A stretch of 64,000 nt of DNA from NCBI GenBank assembly GCA_026636295.1, contig CP089451.1, forward strand, positions 682,001-746,000, read 5' to 3'. Below, in pieces: positions 59,616 to 64,000 of the stretch. The position numbers were made by a program, and so were the translations under genes. How positions within the stretch are numbered: position 1 is the first letter of the stretch; every line of letters begins with the position of its first letter. The DNA comes from Medakamo hakoo. Its lineage: Eukaryota > Chlorophyta > Trebouxiophyceae > Coccomyxaceae. Under the pieces are notes generated by a model, which saw nothing but the letters and a program-made list of their open reading frames with translations, had not been told where the DNA came from and did not search any database.

Positions 59616-60292
59616 TCACGGCGGCACCACCACAAACGCTCCGTCTGCGTACACGTGCGTGTTGTGGTCCACCACATTCGTGTCCGCCATCTCCAGGTTG
59701 GCGAAATTCATCGACGGCACGCCATCAAAGAGCGGGCCCGCGTGCCACGTCCCCGGGTGCAGCTTGACGAAGACGCCCGGCGGGATCTTGAAGGCGGTGA
59801 TGTCCGCGCGGCGAGGGTGCGCTTGCACGCTGCCGCTCGGCGCCGCCACCGCAAGGTACCAGGGCGCCCAGGCCGCGTCCAGCGCGCCCAGGCACTGCGA
59901 GACGGCCGCGTGGAATGTGATGGCTTTGAAAGCCAGCGGGTGCGGCGTGCGTGCGGGCAGGGTCATGATGTAGAGGCGCGGCGGGGAGGCGCAGTCGGAT
60001 CCGGGGACGGGTAAGGCCAGAGCGGCGTCGGCGGGGCCGAAGGGCACGCCGTCGTCGGTCGGGGTGATGACCTTTTTTTTTTTTTTGATGGGGGAACAAG
60101 GTTTGAGGATGGATGGGGATGGAGGAGGTACGACCCACCACCGCCCCTCGCCCCCTTCCTCCCCCTCTTTCTCACCTGGCCAAAGGGCGCAAACGCCTCG
60201 GGCGTCAGGTCAATCGCGCGCAAAGGTGTGAGGTCGGACCCGGACGTGGAAGGCGGTGGAGCGGCGCCCACGCCGGCGCCGGAGGAGGCCAT
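59616..60292 (-). CDS. ureidoglycolate lyase (AllA family)
   Basis: Exons 60292-60176 and 60071-59616 (phase 0); 190 residues. The enzyme splits ureidoglycolate to glyoxylate and urea in purine degradation. Features: N-terminal LTPLRAIDLTPEAFAPFGQV (start of the family domain), AITFHAAVSQCLGAL, WYLAVAAPS, ITAFKIPPGVFVKLHPGTWH (last residues trimmed) and AGPLF, including the catalytic-site WH. The acceptor of intron 1 follows an A14 run on the sense strand, which is unusual because a pyrimidine tract is expected. Divergent from psaO, sharing the 297-bp spacer. Confidence 0.86.
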
Positions 60293-60589
60293 GGTCGTGG
60301 TCGCGGCCGGGCGGGGGCGGCGGAGTGGTGTGCGGCGAGAGGCGCGCGATTCTGGCGATGTCCGGCCGACGCTGGGACGAAGCTGGTGCACTGGCCGGGT
60401 CAGCGACGACGGTGTCGAGCAGCAGGGACAGGCCGTGGATCGTGTGGGCGCGGCGGTGACCGGAAGCATTGCTTGCGCTGTTCGGCGGTGTAGTGCTCCA
60501 CGAGCAAGTGGACCCCACTCCTCACTCTGCTCTTCTCTTCCAGCCTCTCTCCCCTTCTTCGTTTCGCTCGCGACAAAACCTTTCCCACG
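60293..60589. promoter_or_regulatory. divergent promoter region, ureidoglycolate lyase / psaO
   Basis: 297 bp between the two start codons. Purine-poor near the psaO side. It must supply a light-responsive and a nitrogen-related gene; no known motif is visible. Confidence 0.45.
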
Positions 60590-61609
60590 ATGCAGGCTGT
60601 CCGTGCGCCCATGTCGACCCGCCGTCCGGGTGCGTAAACAAAGGGGGCGGGAATGGGGGAATGGGTGGCGGCGTCCCGCGCGCGCGCGGGACGAAAAGTC
60701 AAGAGGCGCAGGTTTGGTAGGAAGCGCGGGTTCTTTCGTGCCGCTCCCTGCGCCGCGCGAAAGCATGGCACCTGGGCGTGTTCCCGCGCGCCCGCCCGCC
60801 GGGAGTCCCGCACCCTGCTCCCCACCCGCAAGCTTGGGCCTTGAGAGACAGACCATCCGCCGAATCGCGCATTGGCCGGACGGAGGCCCGCCCGGCTGCC
60901 GCGCCCTCGTCGCAGTCCACCTCACCCTCTCTCCTCCCTCACCCTTTCCAAACACAAACAGCCCTGGCCGCCCGCCCGCGTGCCGTCCGCTCGTCTCGCG
61001 CCCGCACCGTCTCCGTGGCTGCGTGAGTTTGTTGAGTGCGGGGAGAGGGGATGGGAGAAGATGGGCACGCGTGCGCGCCGCGCAAACAAAAACGGCTCGG
61101 CGCGGGCGGCGGCGGCGAAAAAAAAAACGGGCGACCCCCCGCACCACCCTCTCACCCATCCATCTCCGAAACACACGCCCACACCACAGCGCGTCCGGCG
61201 GCTACAAATGGCTCAACGTGGAGCCCCTGGCCGTCGCCCTGGGCACGCTGGGCTGGATCGTGCCCGCGTCCTCGCCCTCGCCGGTGAGTTGGCGGGCGAC
61301 GGCGTTTCCCTTTTTTTCGCAGCGGGGCTGGCCAACCCCTCTCTCCTCTCCAGGCGCGCGCGCACCCTCCCCCCCCTCTCACGCGACCTCCACCCCCACC
61401 CCCACCCATGGCACACACAGTCCTACGGCGGCGGCTCCCTGTTCGGCGCCTTCACCTCCACCATCGGCCAGGAGCTGGCCAAGTTCCCGCAGGGCCCGTC
61501 CATCGACTCGCCCTTCTGGCTGCAGCTCTTCGTCTTCCACATCGGCCTGTTTGTGTGCATGACGCTCGCCCAGATCGGGATCCAGGGCCGCAAGCAGGGC
61601 TACTTCTGA
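60590..61609 (+). CDS. psaO: photosystem I subunit O (PsaO)
   Basis: Exons 60590-60629, 60962-61022, 61190-61283 and 61421-61609; 127 residues. PsaO is a two-helix thylakoid protein beside PsaA, needed for docking of LHCII to PSI during state transitions. The precursor has an Arg/Ser/Ala transit peptide (MQAVRAPMSTRRPG...). The mature part reads GYKWLNVEPLAVALGTLGWIVPAS, then SYGGGSLFGAFTSTIGQELA and KFPQGPSIDSPFWLQLFVFH, ending IGLFVCMTLAQIGIQGRKQGYF in pieces. Both membrane helices and the family ending (GQIGxxGRxxxYF) match plant PsaO. All introns are GT-AG. Confidence 0.96.
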
Positions 61610-61964
61610 AAGGAAGGATGCGAGGGGGGTGTGTGAGGTGGGGCGGGGCAGTGTGAGGTGGGTCGGAGAGCGCGCGCAGGGCGAGAGTGTGTGAAAAAAG
61701 GCAAACAAACCACCCCTGTGCCCCCCCTCCTCCGTTTCGAGATGCTTTTTGCATCTCGAGCATCTCGAGCATCTCGAGCATCTCGAGCAAACAAACTGCG
61801 GTCGGGAACATGGTTTTACAAAAGGAAGAATGAAAAACACGCGCACACACGTCTTGTCACACGCGGGCCACACGACAACAACACGCAAAAAGAGGAGGGG
61901 AGGCGGGAATGGAGAAAACAAGGGGGGGGTTCGTGTGTTTTTCGGTTGAGGCTGGGGCTTGTCG
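61610..61964. other. convergent spacer between psaO and the right-edge gene
   Basis: 3' UTRs of both genes; contains the hairpin and 9-bp repeats listed separately. Confidence 0.5.
61737..61787. repeat. 9-bp hairpin followed by four 9-bp repeats
   Basis: TCGAGATGC (61737-61745), a T5 loop, and GCATCTCGA (61751-61759) form a perfect 9-bp stem. CATCTCGAG is then repeated four times in a row (61752-61787), each containing the palindrome CTCGAG. It lies in the tail-to-tail spacer and could act at RNA level on 3'-end formation. Confidence 0.8.
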
Positions 61965-64000
61965 TCACTGAAAGAGCGGGACGGGCGGCGGGCCCGGACC
62001 CGGCTCGGCGGCTGAGCTGCCGCCGTCCGCCGTGATCGCCAGCACCGACCCGGCCGCGCACAGGGCGGCGACGAGCGTGCCGGCTTGTTTGCCCGAGGCT
62101 GAGGAGGCGGGCGGGCCGGTGGACGGCCGCGGCCGCGGCGGCGGGGCCGGACGGTGGTGCGGGCGCCCGCCGCCGTTGGAAGACGCACGCGCCGCCGCAG
62201 CAACGGCCGCGCTGAACACGTTGCCGCCCACGCCCACGGACGCAAAGGGTGGTGGCGGGCAGGGCGCGCCGTTGGCTCCGACCACGCCCACCGCGCCCGG
62301 CGGCAGGCGCGGCCGGCCGGCGCCGCCTGGCGACCCGCCCAGCGCGTCCAGCAGGCCTGAGAGGGCGGACAAGGACGAGGAGGGCGAGCCACTGCCGCCT
62401 CCATGCCGGTGCAGGCCGGTGGGCGGGCGGCGGCGGCCGGCGTGGGCGTTGACGCCGCCACCCACGACGCCGCCTGCCCGGTTCCCGCGGCCGGGCCCGG
62501 CGTGCGCCAAGCCGCCGCGCGGGCGGCGGCGCCCGCCCCCACCTCCCACCTGGGCAGCCGCCAGCAGCGCGGCCGACCGGGGTGAGGGCGGCAAGCCCAC
62601 GGGCGGCGCGCCCGCGGGCGAGGGCGGCCCGGGCGCGCGCGGGCGCGGGCGCGGCGGCGGGACTGCGCCCGCGCCTGCGGGCACGTACGGCGCCGGCCGG
62701 GGCGGCGGGCGCGACCCGGCCGCAGCTTCATCGTCCGAGTCGACGTCGGACAGGGCGCCCAGCCCTTTGCCGCCAGCTTTCTTGGTGGGGCCGGGCGGGC
62801 GGCGGCGGGCGGGGGACGCGCCACCGGGCGGGGCGGCCGCCGCCGCGGCCGCCCCGGCACCGGGCCGGCCGATGGACGGCGGGCCACTGGAGGGCGCCGG
62901 CTGCCCGCCATCCCCGCCGCTGACGTCCGCACCGGCGTTGGCGTCATCGTCAAAGCCGGGCCGGGCCGGGCGGGCGGGCTTGCGGGCGTGGCGCCGTGGC
63001 GGCGGGCGGGGCAGCTCGTCGTCGACGGCCATGGCAGGCACCGCGGTGGCGGTGGTGGTGGCGGTCGCTGGCGGAGCTTCCGCCGGAGGCGGGGCGGCGA
63101 CCGCCTCGGCCGGCGCGGGCGCCGGGTCATCGGCTGGTGCCGCCAGCTCGGCCGGCGCGGCAGCCGCAAGCGGCGCCGGCTCCGCTTTCACGTCGGACGC
63201 GTCCTCCCCGCGCTCGCTGCCGCTCCCACCGCCCTCGGCCGCGGCCCGCACGCGGCCCAGCTTCTCCGCGACGGACCGGCGGGCAGGGGCAGGAAGCGGC
63301 GCGGACGGTTTGGCCTCGTCGGCAGCCGCCGGTTTGGCAGCAGCTGTGTCCGGCTTGGCGGCGGCCGTGCGCGGGCGGGGCGGCTTGGCGGCCGAGGGCG
63401 CGGCGGCGGCGGAGGCTGGAGCCGGCCCGCCGCCCTCCTCCCCGCCGCCGCCCGCCGGCGCACTCCCGCGCGTCGCCTCACTCATCAGCGACGCGCCCAG
63501 GCCCGAGCCGGGCGGCACGGACCAGTTCTTCGGCTCCCACGCGCCGTCGCCCAGGTATTTCCAGTCCCGGCCCTTGTACGAGCCGGTCCACAGCCGATTG
63601 GACGTGCGGTCGAGCCAGACGGGCACGGGCAAGTCCCGGACGCCGGCGAACTCCAGCAGCACGCGCGCCGCACCGCCGTCCTGGACGACGCGGGCGCGGT
63701 ACCAGCGCCCGCGGTGGCAGACCATGGGCAGGCGCGGGATGGAGCGGGGCTTGGCGGGCGTGGCTGTGGCCGTGGCCGTGGCCGTGGTGGGAGCGGACGG
63801 CCCAGCCGCAGCGGGCGCCTCGGCCGCCGCGTCATCCACACCGCCGCCGCCAGGAGAGCGCGCGCGTGTTCCCGGCGCGGGCGGCGGGCCCTGGGCGGGC
63901 GTGGGCAGCTGGGGCGTGGATGCGGCGGGTGGCGGCGGGGGTGCCGCGGCCTCGCTGCCGCGCGTGCGCTTGGCCGACGGGCGTCCCGGCGAGGCGGACC
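61965..64000 (-). CDS. Tudor/chromo-barrel-like protein, 5' end beyond the window
   Basis: The frame is open from its stop at 61965 to the right edge, about 677 residues visible; the start lies outside. Residues near 90-160 of the visible part hold the only ordered domain: LPMVCHRGRWYRARVVQDGGAR (last residues trimmed), VLLEFAGVRDLPVPVWLDRTSN, then RLWTGSYKGRDWKYLGDGAW with a following EPK. The W-Y-x-A-x-V, L-L-x-F, W-L-D pattern fits Tudor or chromo-barrel readers of histone marks, and the WxGSYKGRDWKYLGDGAWxPK block is an unusual adjacent element. The remainder is Ala/Pro/Gly-rich with basic RRR patches and Asp/Glu clusters; a PSAKRTRGSE near the edge resembles a nuclear signal. Confidence 0.6.
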   Translation of the reverse strand, partial: SASPGRPSAKRTRGSEAAAPPPPPAASTPQLPTPAQGPPPAPGTRARSPGGGGVDDAAAEAPAAAGPSAPTTATATATATPAKPRSIPRLPMVCHRGRWYRARVVQDGGAARVLLEFAGVRDLPVPVWLDRTSNRLWTGSYKGRDWKYLGDGAWEPKNWSVPPGSGLGASLMSEATRGSAPAGGGGEEGGGPAPASAAAAPSAAKPPRPRTAAAKPDTAAAKPAAADEAKPSAPLPAPARRSVAEKLGRVRAAAEGGGSGSERGEDASDVKAEPAPLAAAAPAELAAPADDPAPAPAEAVAAPPPAEAPPATATTTATAVPAMAVDDELPRPPPRRHARKPARPARPGFDDDANAGADVSGGDGGQPAPSSGPPSIGRPGAGAAAAAAAPPGGASPARRRPPGPTKKAGGKGLGALSDVDSDDEAAAGSRPPPRPAPYVPAGAGAVPPPRPRPRAPGPPSPAGAPPVGLPPSPRSAALLAAAQVGGGGGRRRPRGGLAHAGPGRGNRAGGVVGGGVNAHAGRRRPPTGLHRHGGGSGSPSSSLSALSGLLDALGGSPGGAGRPRLPPGAVGVVGANGAPCPPPPFASVGVGGNVFSAAVAAAARASSNGGGRPHHRPAPPPRPRPSTGPPASSASGKQAGTLVAALCAAGSVLAITADGGSSAAEPGPGPPPVPLFQ

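Overview
The window is nuclear DNA of a GC-rich, gene-dense photosynthetic eukaryote, most likely a green alga. Evidence: spliceosomal GT-AG introns of roughly 45-250 bp in most genes, a tRNA gene with an intron, and green-lineage genes: photosystem I subunit PsaO, LL-diaminopimelate aminotransferase, a plastid-type PP2C and N-terminal stretches that look like plastid transit peptides. Species cannot be fixed from the sequence. Because GC is so high, almost every real gene has long open frames on the opposite strand; these were ignored.

Left part (1-26,240): mostly single-copy housekeeping genes, often head-to-head or tail-to-tail with 100-300 bp between them. In order: an RsmG rRNA methyltransferase, an SCFD2-like Sec1-family protein, tRNA-Thr(AGT), COX11 with a small ORF just upstream, a 60-residue SERBP1/Stm1-like miniprotein, an unrecognised Pro/Ala/His-rich protein, an unrecognised single-pass membrane protein, autophagy protein ATG16, a DUF1764 protein, a Tudor-like protein with a C-terminal anchor, an S9 peptidase, an FAD monooxygenase, the splicing-associated G-patch protein TGH/GPATCH1, a MEF2-type MADS factor, a coiled-coil protein, DapL and a secreted eight-cysteine (lipid-transfer-like) protein.

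Centre (26,695-47,732): the main discovery. Five paralogous genes, all on the + strand and about 4.2 kb apart, encode proteins of 1,012-1,049 residues. Each joins an unrecognised polytopic membrane region (about 7-9 hydrophobic segments, ~450 residues) to a TKL-like protein kinase with HGD in place of HRD in the catalytic loop. All five reading frames are intact after splicing. The genes differ in which of ten intron positions they use, share patches of near-identity in changing combinations (gene conversion), and each has a 3-4 codon upstream ORF ending at or four bases before the main ATG.

Right part (48,070-64,000): a plastid-type CBM20 protein with a coiled coil, a PEBP protein, Integrator subunit INTS8, a GATA zinc-finger protein, a PTC7/PBCP-type PP2C, a CPA2-type cation/proton antiporter, ureidoglycolate lyase, PsaO, and a partial chromatin-reader-like protein that runs off the right edge.

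Functionally the flanks are a mix of unrelated genes (plastid and mitochondrial biogenesis, RNA processing, autophagy, nitrogen salvage). Only the kinase array forms a coherent local system, best read as an expanding family of membrane sensor kinases; the ligand or stimulus cannot be told from sequence.
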